Shown piece after piece: positions 15,649 to 22,002 of a DNA stretch of 23,246 bases. Below the pieces are notes generated by a model. That model searched no databases. It was given only the letters and a program-made list of their open reading frames with translations, and was not told the DNA's origin. The position numbers were made by a program, and so were the translations under genes. The stretch is from a virus, in IMG/VR virus record IMGVR_UViG_3300017772_000139, positions 1 through 23,246 of that record. The stretch is one strand, 5' to 3'. The number at the start of each line of letters is the position of its first letter. Positions within the stretch are counted from its first letter, which is position 1.

Positions 15649-17107
15649 CTACAAATTTAAACTTAAACCTTTTGATCACCAGGTAACGGCGCTCGAGCAA
15701 GGGTGGGATCGTCCGGAGTTTGGATACTTCATGGAGATGGGGACCGGAAAATCAAAGGTATTGATCGACAACATAGGCATGTTGTTCCTCGCAGGGCAGA
15801 TAAATTTTGCATTGGTGATCGCACCGAAGGGTGTTTATCGGAACTGGGTGGCTAAAGAAATCCCAGAGCATATGTCTAACGAGGTTCCGCATCGAGTGAT
15901 TCGGTGGGTGTCAGGTGGTAACAAGAAACAACAGGCGGAAGTGCAGTCTGTTAAAGAACCGTTCTCTGGCCTGACAATATTTGTCATGAACGTCGAAGCA
16001 TTCTCTAGTCTTAAAGGAAGTACGGCAGGTAAATGGTTGAGTCGTGCGCTTGGTCCTTATGGTCTCATAGCTATCGATGAGAGTACAACTATTAAGAACC
16101 ACAAGGCCAAGCGCTCGAAACAACTAATGAAAATTGCAGAAGGTTTCAAGTACAGAAGACTCTTGACAGGGTCTCCAGTTACAAAAAGTCCTATGGATAT
16201 CTATTCGCAGTTCGAGTTTATGCGTAAAGGTTTGCTTGGTCATGAATCCTACTACTCTTTTCAAGGTAGATACGCTGTCACGCAGCGTCGAAGCATGGGT
16301 GCTCAAGCTTTCCAACAGATCGTAGGGTACAAGAACATCGATGAACTTACAAATAAGATTGACATGTTTGCCTATCGGGTTCTCAAGAAAGACTGTCTCG
16401 ATCTTCCGGATAAAATTTACACCGCTCGATACGTTACACTGACAAGTGAGCAGCTAAAGATGTACGAAAACCTGCAGCAACAGGCGCTCGTTATGTTCGA
16501 GGATGGAGAGATGGTGTCGGCCCCTGCAATTATTACGCAGATGCTTCGGCTGCAGCAGGTAATGTCCGGACATCTCAAGACTGATGATGGAGAGATGAAG
16601 TACTTCCCATCACGCCGCATGGATGCCCTCGATGAAATCATGGAAGAACACCAGGGCAAAGCTATTATCTGGTCTAGATTCCGGTATGACATCAAACAAA
16701 TCACCGACATGCTCAATAAAAAGTTTGGCCCTGGGTCTGCAGCAGCATACTTCGGAGACACAAAGGATGATGAACGCAATCAGATAGTGAAGAACTTTCA
16801 GAATCCGAACCACCCGCTAAGATTCTTTGTTGGGAATCCATCAACAGCGGGTTATGGTCTAACGTTGACCGAAGCTAACCTTGTGGTGTACTATGCCAAT
16901 GACTACAACTTGGAGACACGCATCCAATCTGAGGATCGGGCCCACCGGATCGGGCAAAAGCACAACGTTACATACGTTGACCTTATCACAGAAGGCACAA
17001 TCGATGAGAAAATTGTGGAGTCTTTGAGAGGAAAGATAAACATCGGAGCCAAAGTGCTCGGAGAAGAGGCAAGAGAATGGCTAAGTTTGAAGCCCACGAA
17101 GAAATAA
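15638..17107 (+). CDS. SNF2-like superfamily 2 helicase/ATPase
   Basis: Start set at the ATG at 15638, which has GGAGG 6 bases upstream; the GTG at 15635 is too close to it. The 489-residue protein shows Walker A MEMGTGKS (32-39), motif Ia VIAPKGVYRNW (60-70), motif II AIDEST (145-150), motif III LLTGSP (175-180) and motif VI QSEDRAHRIGQ (430-440), the full SNF2-type set. Such ATPases move along duplex DNA rather than strand-separate it, and in phages are often linked to replication or recombination. It points rightward, opposite to both flanking operons, and overlaps the next small gene by 31 bases. Confidence 0.93.
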   Translation: MDVNYKFKLKPFDHQVTALEQGWDRPEFGYFMEMGTGKSKVLIDNIGMLFLAGQINFALVIAPKGVYRNWVAKEIPEHMSNEVPHRVIRWVSGGNKKQQAEVQSVKEPFSGLTIFVMNVEAFSSLKGSTAGKWLSRALGPYGLIAIDESTTIKNHKAKRSKQLMKIAEGFKYRRLLTGSPVTKSPMDIYSQFEFMRKGLLGHESYYSFQGRYAVTQRRSMGAQAFQQIVGYKNIDELTNKIDMFAYRVLKKDCLDLPDKIYTARYVTLTSEQLKMYENLQQQALVMFEDGEMVSAPAIITQMLRLQQVMSGHLKTDDGEMKYFPSRRMDALDEIMEEHQGKAIIWSRFRYDIKQITDMLNKKFGPGSAAAYFGDTKDDERNQIVKNFQNPNHPLRFFVGNPSTAGYGLTLTEANLVVYYANDYNLETRIQSEDRAHRIGQKHNVTYVDLITEGTIDEKIVESLRGKINIGAKVLGEEAREWLSLKPTKK

Positions 17108-17328
17108 TAGAGACCATGGTGGATTTTAAGAAAGGACTTCGGACTCTCGATACAGGGGCCAAGGTCCTTGCCGAACAGACAGGGCTCGAGGATGATGTCG
17201 CCCGTGCATTACTTAGAGGCATGAACAAATCATACTCAACAGTCACGCAGATCAGAGGCTACTCAAAAGAAAAACCCTATCAGATCGAAGGCAAGAATAA
17301 AAAAAGACTCCTTAAAAAAGGAGCCTGA
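17077..17328 (+). CDS. Small basic protein downstream of SNF2-like helicase (83 aa)
   Basis: The gene starts inside the 3' end of the helicase gene (31-base overlap) with a GAGG sequence 7 bases upstream. The product is helical, with acidic N-terminal (HEEIIETMVDFKKGLRTLD) and Lys-rich C-terminal (KNKKRLLKKGA) parts. DDVARALLRGMNKSYSTVTQIRGY could be a small helix-turn-helix-like region, but this is weak. Its last codons overlap an opposing terminator hairpin, so the Lys-Lys-Arg-Leu-Leu-Lys-Lys tail may partly be dictated by that RNA structure. Function unknown; likely co-expressed with the helicase. Confidence 0.7.
   Translation: MAKFEAHEEIIETMVDFKKGLRTLDTGAKVLAEQTGLEDDVARALLRGMNKSYSTVTQIRGYSKEKPYQIEGKNKKRLLKKGA
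17299..17323 (-). terminator. Intrinsic terminator of the leftward accessory operon, inside the opposing gene
   Basis: CTCCTT (17308-17313) and AAGGAG (17318-17323) form a 6-bp stem with a four-base loop. On the minus strand it is followed by TC and seven T, the form of a rho-independent terminator for transcripts coming from 17381 and beyond. It lies within the last codons of the rightward 83-residue gene. The plus-strand direction has no T-run, so it should act one way. Confidence 0.8.
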
Positions 17329-17380
17329 TAGTTAGAGGCAGGATGCTGCCGCAGTGCATGGAATACCCTAACAATACACG

Positions 17381-17560
17381 TTAAGTGTTATTCTGTCGAG
17401 AATAAAAGTCATGCGCTTGACGTATCAACACCGATAACTGTCGAGCCATGGACCTTTGTTCTTTCTCTGCGATCAAACGCAGCAAGTCATGATCCTCTTT
17501 TATTAATCCAACGTTCTGAAATTTTTGTTTTTCAGATTCTTTCATTTTTTTTCTAGCCAT
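17381..17560 (-). CDS. Ribbon-helix-helix-like DNA-binding protein (59 aa)
   Basis: The start at 17560 is preferred over an upstream in-frame ATG at 17602, because the latter lies inside a large hairpin behind a C-rich stretch with no ribosome-binding site. Residues 16-53 (NVGLIKEDHDLLRLIAEKEQRSMARQLSVLIRQAHDF) fit an RHH fold: a short beta strand, then two helices with the Arg-Ser turn. The N-terminus is Lys-rich. Such proteins bind short operators as dimers. It is the last gene of the accessory operon, 72 bases after the preceding stop, and its start is masked by the inverted repeat at 17562-17616. Autoregulation is possible but only inferred. Confidence 0.7.
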   Translation of the reverse strand: MARKKMKESEKQKFQNVGLIKEDHDLLRLIAEKEQRSMARQLSVLIRQAHDFYSRQNNT

Positions 17561-17561
17561 G

Positions 17562-17616
17562 TCAGCCCCCAGTTGTTTTAAGTATGTTGGTTTTACATAC
17601 ACAAGTTGGGGGCTGA
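17562..17616 (-). promoter_or_regulatory. Long stem-loop covering the RBS of the RHH-like gene
   Basis: TCAGCCCCCA (17562-17571) pairs perfectly with TGGGGGCTGA (17607-17616). Further in, TTGT pairs with ACAA and GTATGT (17582-17587) with ACATAC (17595-17600) around a 7-base loop, giving about 20 base pairs. On the minus-strand mRNA the G-rich arm is the only Shine-Dalgarno-like sequence before the ATG at 17560. No T-run follows, so a terminator is unlikely. It may be a translational switch or a protein-binding operator. Confidence 0.65.
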
Positions 17617-17632
17617 ATGCAAGTATTTAGAT

Positions 17633-18124
17633 TTAGTCCGGTAAGACTATGCGGTAAGCCTCTGTGCTTTCTAATGCGCCTTGGCTCAGTGTGTCCACAA
17701 GAAACTCTTCTACCCTAGCTGCAGAAATTTTTTCATCTTCTAAATAATTTGCCAATTCATCTGCTGTCCACCAATCAGGGTTTTCAATCATCGTCTCTAT
17801 GATCACTGCAAAGTCTTCGACCTTTGAGTCTACTGAAACGTGATTAGATTCTTCTGCTCGCTCGGGCATGGTCGCTCGAACACAACGCCAAGGTATGTGG
17901 TCTCTCTTATCTGCGTAGTTTGGTACGCAACTTGCATCAACCAAATCCCCTTGGCTAAAGTTTAAAAGTTTTGCAATACGAGCATTGAAGAAAACTGCTT
18001 CGCCTTCATCGGTAACACCAAACGCGCTCCTAGATTCAGTTAAATTTTCAATCATCACATACATAGATTCTGTGTTGAAGTTATGCTCTGAAGTGTGAGT
18101 AAAGTCTTCTGGTAGTTTATGCAT
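17633..18124 (-). CDS. Unknown phage protein with possible OB-like and winged-helix parts (163 aa)
   Basis: The ribosome-binding site AAGAGGAAA lies 7 bases before the ATG, which overlaps the upstream stop by 8 bases. Residues about 33-85 (SAFGVTDEGEAVFFNARIAKLL, GDLVDASCVPNY, PWRCVRA) have the alternating beta pattern of a cold-shock/OB-type barrel. The C-terminal part (NPDWWTADELANYLEDEKISAARVEEFLVDTLSQG) looks like a small winged helix. If so, it could be a nucleic-acid-binding regulator. Both readings are by eye and uncertain; no named family is recognised. Confidence 0.65.
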   Translation of the reverse strand: MHKLPEDFTHTSEHNFNTESMYVMIENLTESRSAFGVTDEGEAVFFNARIAKLLNFSQGDLVDASCVPNYADKRDHIPWRCVRATMPERAEESNHVSVDSKVEDFAVIIETMIENPDWWTADELANYLEDEKISAARVEEFLVDTLSQGALESTEAYRIVLPD

Positions 18125-18419
18125 TTAAATTTTCCTCTTTCGGAAGTTGATCTCGTTTAATAATATTGCAGACCAGTGTCTCTGATACACCCAACAGGTC
18201 TGCAATAGTGGTTACGTCTAGTCTCTTGTGCAAAAGAATATTTATCCGGCGAGATCTTTCGCCAATCTTTTGCTTCTTACTAGCAGGAGAACATTTCTTA
18301 ATGTTTTTTTTTAATAAATCCTGGTTGTGCATATGAGCAATTTTAGGTTTTTTAATAACGTCCATTTGGTTTTGTTTGATCCATGCCTTTCGAAACTTAT
18401 CTTCTTGTTCCGGTGTCAT
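18117..18419 (-). CDS. Basic helix-turn-helix protein (100 aa)
   Basis: A Lys/Arg-rich N-terminal 60 residues precede a helix-turn-helix at about 69-88 (VTTIADLLGVSETLVCNIIK), the type found in small phage regulators and in resolvase or RNA-polymerase sigma-like DNA readers. The ATG at 18419 overlaps the previous stop (ATGA) and has an AGGAAGGA ribosome-binding site. The gene is in the middle of the accessory operon. DNA binding is likely; the target is unknown. The repeated boxes at 21802-21977 are one possible target, which is speculation from the sequence alone. Confidence 0.7.
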   Translation of the reverse strand: MTPEQEDKFRKAWIKQNQMDVIKKPKIAHMHNQDLLKKNIKKCSPASKKQKIGERSRRINILLHKRLDVTTIADLLGVSETLVCNIIKRDQLPKEENLNA

Positions 18420-18619
18420 ATGTTCCTTCCTTTCTGTCTGAGATTACTGGTGAAAGAACGTAATTCCCCCACCGCGTTAAAGATTTCATCGTTGAGTGAA
18501 GGTCTCGCGTCCTTGCGAAACCGTTCTTCCTGCAGATGATCAACTTTATTCCTTAAATAAATAAGGTTCTGTTGCTCTGCGGGTGTTAGTGTCTTAGTGC
18601 ATTCTTTCTTTAGGGACAT
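18416..18619 (-). CDS. Small charged protein, unknown (67 aa)
   Basis: A predicted helical, highly charged protein (LTPAEQQNLIYLRNKVDHLQEERFRKD). Its start lies within the 3' end of the gene before it (26-base overlap) and its stop overlaps the next start (ATGA). The ribosome-binding site is weak (AAGGA about 12 bases upstream), so it probably depends on coupling. The central part could form a short coiled coil. No family recognised. Confidence 0.6.
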   Translation of the reverse strand: MSLKKECTKTLTPAEQQNLIYLRNKVDHLQEERFRKDARPSLNDEIFNAVGELRSFTSNLRQKGRNI

Positions 18620-18998
18620 TTTTTAATCGATCCTTTGCTGACTTAGATGAAATTTGAGATAGCATTTTGAATCCGAACTCCATGTCTTGAGGACTCCAGA
18701 ATTGAGATGCCATAGTCATGAGAGTAGCAACCACATCATCTGGTTCCATATCCTCTGGCAGTACTCGCATGAGATTGTGAATAAGATGTCCCTTTTCCAT
18801 CATGCTCTCTGAATAAAACTCAGTGTGAGTTTCCATCAGACCGTCAAACACTAAAGCCACCGTCCAATATTCAAACTTCTTTGGATCTAAGTTTAGTTCT
18901 GGAAGTATGTGGTCGATCCAATCTTGAACCTCGATCCATGTGTCCATGAACGCGGCCTCAAAACCCGAGTGTTCTGTCTTCGTTGTTACTTGATACAT
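18594..18998 (-). CDS. Unknown helical phage protein (134 aa)
   Basis: AAGGAG lies 6 bases before the ATG at 18998, a strong start. The protein is acidic and aromatic in its first half (WIEVQDWIDHILPELNLDPKKFEYWTVALVFDGL). A Met-rich helical second half follows (DVVATLMTMASQFWSPQDMEFGFKML) and it ends with a basic tail that overlaps the next gene. No enzyme motif, signal peptide or membrane helix is visible. Its place in a coupled run of small genes suggests an early host-interaction or accessory protein, but nothing more specific can be said. Confidence 0.65.
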   Translation of the reverse strand: MYQVTTKTEHSGFEAAFMDTWIEVQDWIDHILPELNLDPKKFEYWTVALVFDGLMETHTEFYSESMMEKGHLIHNLMRVLPEDMEPDDVVATLMTMASQFWSPQDMEFGFKMLSQISSKSAKDRLKNVPKERMH

Positions 18999-19012
18999 TT
19001 TATTCTCCTTTT

Positions 19013-19204
19013 TTAAACATCAAGATCCTCGAACCCTTCGTCCTCGATATCGCCGTAGCCATTGCAATACTCGCAGTCCTCGAGCCGCGTGTCCAAATAT
19101 CCTACGTCACGGTTTATGTTGTGAGGTACAGCGTACTCCACTTCAACTTGTCCATGCCCGTCACATTCTGGGCATGGCATTCTTCGTTCTTTTTTACTGC
19201 TCAT
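19013..19204 (-). CDS. Small DnaJ-type zinc-finger protein (63 aa)
   Basis: The start at 19204 has AAGGA about 7 bases upstream and avoids the 41-base overlap that an upstream ATG would create. Two CxxCxGxG motifs, CPECDGHG (11-18) and CEYCNGYG (44-51), match the repeat of the DnaJ central zinc-finger domain, enough for one zinc centre. There is no J domain. Such stand-alone cysteine-rich proteins may bind unfolded protein or nucleic acid. A DnaJ-type segment has been reported inside the DNA polymerase of HMO-2011; here the motif is a separate early gene. The tail is acidic. Confidence 0.85.
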   Translation of the reverse strand: MSSKKERRMPCPECDGHGQVEVEYAVPHNINRDVGYLDTRLEDCEYCNGYGDIEDEGFEDLDV

Positions 19205-19208
19205 TGAT

Positions 19209-19442
19209 TTATCCTTCTCTGTTAAACTCCAACCAATTATGTCCCTCATTATCGATGGCTTCTTTGATTCTGTCCAACTCTATTTCGAATTGATTGGTGT
19301 ATCTTTGGTTGTAGGTTCCCGTCTGCTTAGACGCAGAAGACAATTTATCCACAGTCCAATGATGAACTGTGTAGATTATGCTTTCTGAAAGTCTTTCTTC
19401 AGAGGGGGCCTGATGCCCCCTAATCGCTCCATTTTTTGTCAT
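19209..19442 (-). CDS. Unknown small phage protein (77 aa)
   Basis: The ATG at 19442 overlaps the previous stop (ATGA) and GGAGCG lies about 6 bases upstream. The product is polar, with YNQRYTNQFEIELDRIKEAIDNEGHNWLEF suggesting a helix followed by a short strand. No motif is recognised. It is coupled on its 5' side and ends four bases before the DnaJ-type zinc-finger gene, whose ribosome-binding site overlaps its stop. Confidence 0.65.
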   Translation of the reverse strand: MTKNGAIRGHQAPSEERLSESIIYTVHHWTVDKLSSASKQTGTYNQRYTNQFEIELDRIKEAIDNEGHNWLEFNREG

Positions 19443-19972
19443 GATGTCGCTCCATTAACTGGGATCTTGCCCATGTAATACATCAACGCGATATCTTCGG
19501 GCATGTCGTTGAGGATCTTACGGCGAACCTTCTGATTCGGAAGCTTAGTCCAATCACCATTAGTGACAGGTGGATGCCAATCAGATTGATAGACGCCCTC
19601 CTCGTTCTCAAACAAGAACAAACATTTCTTCTTCATGGCGCGTTTCATATCCTTCCGAGCAAGGTGCTCGTCCAAACGTTTACCGCACCATGTCTCCAGA
19701 TTCTCACCCCATCCCTCTGGAAAGAGTTCGCATGGTGCTTCCCGAGGGAATAAGTTCTCATCATTGAAAGCCTCGGTCACTTCACGCATGACCTTGGACC
19801 AATCGCCCTTGTACTTGGGATCTCGATCCACCCGATCAGGACCACCGTGTCCTTCGTTGCTGACATATGCAAACGACTTCCCGTCCACATAAAGTTTGGC
19901 TTGATAACAGGCAGTCTCTTGGCTTGCCCATTCAGAATACTTAATCGCTTTTAATAGTAATTGATGTGCCAT
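19439..19972 (-). CDS. Conserved-type phage protein of unknown function (177 aa)
   Basis: The start at 19972 is chosen because GAGGAGG lies 7 bases upstream and the ATG overlaps the preceding stop (TAATG); the ATG at 19999 lacks this. Text near the N-terminus (IKYSEWASQETACYQAKLYVDGKSFAYVSNEGHGGPDRV) looks like a compact beta fold and is of a type I have seen in phage accessory regions without assigned function. The middle has basic patches (RKDMKRAMKKK). No catalytic motif can be named. Confidence 0.7.
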   Translation of the reverse strand: MAHQLLLKAIKYSEWASQETACYQAKLYVDGKSFAYVSNEGHGGPDRVDRDPKYKGDWSKVMREVTEAFNDENLFPREAPCELFPEGWGENLETWCGKRLDEHLARKDMKRAMKKKCLFLFENEEGVYQSDWHPPVTNGDWTKLPNQKVRRKILNDMPEDIALMYYMGKIPVNGATS

Positions 19973-20418
19973 TATACGGCCTCCTCTTCTGGTGTCCAAG
20001 TTGTGTCCACTCCATCGATGAACGTTCCTTCATACATCATGCCCTCGTCTTGGTATGATGCATCTACAATGATGCCCATTTCATGAAGCTTCTCCCAAAC
20101 TTTGATCGGTGGGCTCCATGCAGTTTCGCAGTTAAATTGAAAACTAACTTCCGCGTCACGTTCTAAAACGTCAGGGTCAGAAATCTCTTGGCTTATTTCT
20201 ACACTGTAGATGTCCCACTTGGTGTCCCAGTTATCGAGACGCCATTGATACCATGCAGGAGTATGGGTCGCACCTTCGATATTGTCCTGAGACCAAACCT
20301 CGAAAGGCATTGGACAAATAGTCTGGCATAAAGTTTCGTTTTTCACAGCTTCATATATATGAGCCATGAGATATTGTGGTCCAGTAAGATGAACCTGTTG
20401 TGCTGTGTGATTAGGCAT
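19972..20418 (-). CDS. YubB/DUF1281-like ferredoxin-fold protein (148 aa)
   Basis: The start at 20418 has a near-perfect AAGGAGG ribosome-binding site; the longer frame back to 20514 lies inside the methyltransferase-like gene. The pattern MPNHTAQQVHLTG, PMPFEVW, WRLDNWDTKWDIY (59-71), FQFNCETAWSPPIKVWEKL (94-111) and YQDEG matches the plasmid/phage family known as YubB or DUF1281, with a ferredoxin-like fold. These proteins are found on mobile elements and their function is not established. It overlaps the upstream gene by 8 bases and couples to the next by TAATG. Confidence 0.8.
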   Translation of the reverse strand: MPNHTAQQVHLTGPQYLMAHIYEAVKNETLCQTICPMPFEVWSQDNIEGATHTPAWYQWRLDNWDTKWDIYSVEISQEISDPDVLERDAEVSFQFNCETAWSPPIKVWEKLHEMGIIVDASYQDEGMMYEGTFIDGVDTTWTPEEEAV

Positions 20419-21157
20419 GTGAGCCTCCTTTTTGATTGAATAGTTGAACCGCTTTGGCGAATCCTCGCGGCGTTGCACTGCGTATATCTTTTGTCCTTTT
20501 GGACTTGCCCCCAAGCTTCATCATGGCGGTGCTATAACCATTACCATGATAACGCTCTGGGTCAACAGATACCTTGGTGGGCATACGAAAGTTATTACCA
20601 GTCCATAAACAAGTTTTCTTTTTGTATGCATCCCGAGGCGCAATGTACTCAGGCCATCGAGGGTGCTCTGCGGCATTGTCCTCGATGTATCCCCCATACT
20701 CATATGGGTGGAATGAATAGTCAGGTTTACGCCACTTGGTAGCCAAAACACTGACAGGATTTTCTATAAAATATGGGACGCCAAGGTCCTCATAAAATCT
20801 GGCACAAGTCATGGCATGATTAACAGCCTCATCTTGAAACCATGGGTTGGCCTCTGCTTTTTTCTTGAACCATGCCGCGCCCGAAACCGCGAGGTCTGTG
20901 CAAACAGGGAAGGCCATGCCAAAAATAACAGGCTGATCCATGAAAGGCAGAGTTCTTTTTATATCAGCAAAACTCTGCGGATCATGCAAATCTGCATAGT
21001 GATACTCAATCGACCCATTCCCGATCCTGTGATAATATTCTTTTGTGATCTCATGTGGATCATGCTGAATATCAAAGGCATAACATTCGTGTCCGGCATC
21101 AGCCCAAGGTTTCAATGCCTCGCCTGTGTAATCATACAAACTTAATACAACACCCAT
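20411..21157 (-). CDS. Cytosine-DNA-methyltransferase-like protein
   Basis: The start at 21157 overlaps the previous stop (TAATG) with GGGAGAG upstream. The 248-residue product shows an AdoMet-binding motif I (VLSLYDYTGEALKPWADAGH, 4-23), a motif IV-like AFPVCTDLAVSG with the candidate catalytic Cys86, and IENP (131-134) in place of the usual ENV. It lacks a clear target-recognition domain and motif VIII, and is short for a stand-alone C5 methyltransferase (usually over 300). It may modify cytosine in phage DNA to escape host nucleases, or act on nucleotides. Family-level call is good; substrate is unknown. Confidence 0.75.
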   Translation of the reverse strand: MGVVLSLYDYTGEALKPWADAGHECYAFDIQHDPHEITKEYYHRIGNGSIEYHYADLHDPQSFADIKRTLPFMDQPVIFGMAFPVCTDLAVSGAAWFKKKAEANPWFQDEAVNHAMTCARFYEDLGVPYFIENPVSVLATKWRKPDYSFHPYEYGGYIEDNAAEHPRWPEYIAPRDAYKKKTCLWTGNNFRMPTKVSVDPERYHGNGYSTAMMKLGGKSKRTKDIRSATPRGFAKAVQLFNQKGGSHA

Positions 21158-21360
21158 TAGTCTCTCCCTTCCCTGTGCCAACACTCTTTCAAGTGCGCCT
21201 CTTCTGCTACTTCCCAACGCGCCATGAAATTTGTGATCCACTTGCTTTGCTTCGGAGTAAGCTTGTGCTCACACAACAACTCCATAGCATCTACGCATTC
21301 AAAACCCTGTGCCTTGCACCACCGAGCATACTTGTCATGTAATCTGTGGATCATGCTCAT
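21157..21360 (-). CDS. Small unknown protein (67 aa)
   Basis: A GAGGGAG ribosome-binding site lies 7 bases before the ATG, which overlaps the preceding stop (ATGA). The protein is helical, with three cysteines (C15, C22, C30) and a Trp/Glu-rich end (WITNFMARWEVAEEAHLKECWH). LTPKQSKWITNFMARWE could be a short helical hairpin. No family recognised. It sits between the first gene of the accessory operon and the methyltransferase-like gene. Confidence 0.65.
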   Translation of the reverse strand: MSMIHRLHDKYARWCKAQGFECVDAMELLCEHKLTPKQSKWITNFMARWEVAEEAHLKECWHREGRD

Positions 21361-21719
21361 ACGTTTACTCCCTCGATCTTAATGTAAGGAAGAAAAGTTC
21401 CATTAATTATATTAAATGTAGCCTCATAGTGAGTGTACCCATAGAATAACTCATCAAGATACTTGCCATTTAAGTCGATGATAGGACGCGCCTCGGTCCC
21501 TGCAACACGGTGCTTGCCGTAGTGTGGGTCAGCAATCAGTTCCATTTTTACATATTTTAATTCTTGGTGCATGACCCTTGAGAACACGCGCCCTCTTCTG
21601 AAACCAAAGTCCAAGAGCATCTTGCCCTCGATCCACACACGCTTGTGTCCACGATTGCTTCCAACCTTGTAGGTTTTCTTTACATCATACCCATATACAA
21701 ATTCGTGTTTGTCTGTCAT
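21357..21719 (-). CDS. First gene of accessory operon; possible SymE/AbrB-like fold (120 aa)
   Basis: The ATG at 21719 has GAGG 7 bases upstream and follows a leftward promoter. The middle section RVWIEGKMLLDFGFRRGRVFSRV followed by VKMELI resembles the swapped beta-hairpin of AbrB/SymE-type proteins (strand, Gly-x-x-Leu, GF..G, strand). HRVAGTEARPIIDLNGKYLDEL may form a second similar unit. This is weak, pattern-level similarity. If correct, it would be a DNA- or RNA-binding early regulator placed next to the repeat-rich control region. Otherwise it is a phage protein of unknown function. Confidence 0.55.
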   Translation of the reverse strand: MTDKHEFVYGYDVKKTYKVGSNRGHKRVWIEGKMLLDFGFRRGRVFSRVMHQELKYVKMELIADPHYGKHRVAGTEARPIIDLNGKYLDELFYGYTHYEATFNIINGTFLPYIKIEGVNV

Positions 21720-21740
21720 AGTTGAACCTCATAATTGAAT

Positions 21741-21767
21741 TGTTGATATTGAACAAGTTAATCAACA
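21741..21767. promoter_or_regulatory. Inverted repeat over the leftward -10 box (operator candidate)
   Basis: TGTTGAT (21741-21747) mirrors ATCAACA (21761-21767) with a 13-base spacer. The -10 box of the leftward promoter (21755-21760) falls between the arms. A dimeric repressor or an RNA hairpin in the leader could act here. Seven-base arms are short, so this is tentative. Confidence 0.4.
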
Positions 21768-21783
21768 GGCCACAGGTAGTCAA
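21755..21783 (-). promoter_or_regulatory. Promoter of the leftward accessory operon
   Basis: On the minus strand TTGACT (21783-21778) matches the -35 consensus at five of six positions. After exactly 17 bases TAACTT (21760-21755) matches three of six -10 positions. The start codon of the first gene lies about 36 bases further on. The weak -10 box suggests help from an activator or control by the overlapping inverted repeat. Confidence 0.5.
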
Positions 21784-21801
21784 GTTTTATTTTTAGGGAG
21801 G

Positions 21802-21987
21802 TAGTACGTTGAGTTACACTATAGGCACATTCTCCAGAAAAAAAGTAAAAAAGTTTTTATCCATTCAAATCTGACGTAATAAACGTACTAAACGTACTAT
21901 TCAAAAACAAAAAGTAATGTTTACAACCTTCTAAGTAGCCCATGAAGTAGTACGTTTGGCAGTACGGTAGTACGTTTCTCTGGAGAA
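21802..21987. repeat. Iteron-like TAGTACGTTT boxes in a 342-bp non-coding region (possible origin/control region)
   Basis: Boxes: TAGTACGTT at 21802-21810, inverted AAACGTACTA at 21881-21890 and 21890-21899 (sharing one base), TAGTACGTTT at 21948-21957 and 21968-21977, and a degenerate CAGTACGG at 21960-21967 between the last two. The set is enclosed by TTCTCCAGA (21830-21838) and its exact inverse TCTGGAGAA (21979-21987). The stretch between is A/T-rich. No open frame of note lies in 21720-22061. Repeated boxes of both orientations plus AT-rich DNA between divergent operons fit a replication origin or a multi-operator switch. Confidence 0.75.
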
Positions 21988-21990
21988 AAC

Positions 21991-22002
21991 TCCTATATAG
22001 GA
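21991..22002. promoter_or_regulatory. Perfect 12-bp palindrome TCCTATATAGGA
   Basis: TCCTATATAGGA is fully self-complementary and follows directly after the TAGTACGTTT boxes and a GGAG-AAAA-CTCC hairpin (21982-21993). Its centre TATATA could also serve as a -10 element for rightward transcription toward the terminase gene, though no good -35 box is placed for it. It is 60 bases before the terminase start. Confidence 0.4.

Noticed and set aside
21802-21828. T7-promoter-like sequence (TAGTACG followed by CACTATAGG)
   Set aside because: The CACTATAGG core matches T7 class promoters, but the spacing to the upstream part is five bases too long, no second copy is seen in the window and no phage RNA polymerase gene is present here.
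21802-21987. CRISPR-like array
   Set aside because: Repeats are only about 10 bases, occur in both orientations and have irregular spacing; no cas genes are nearby.
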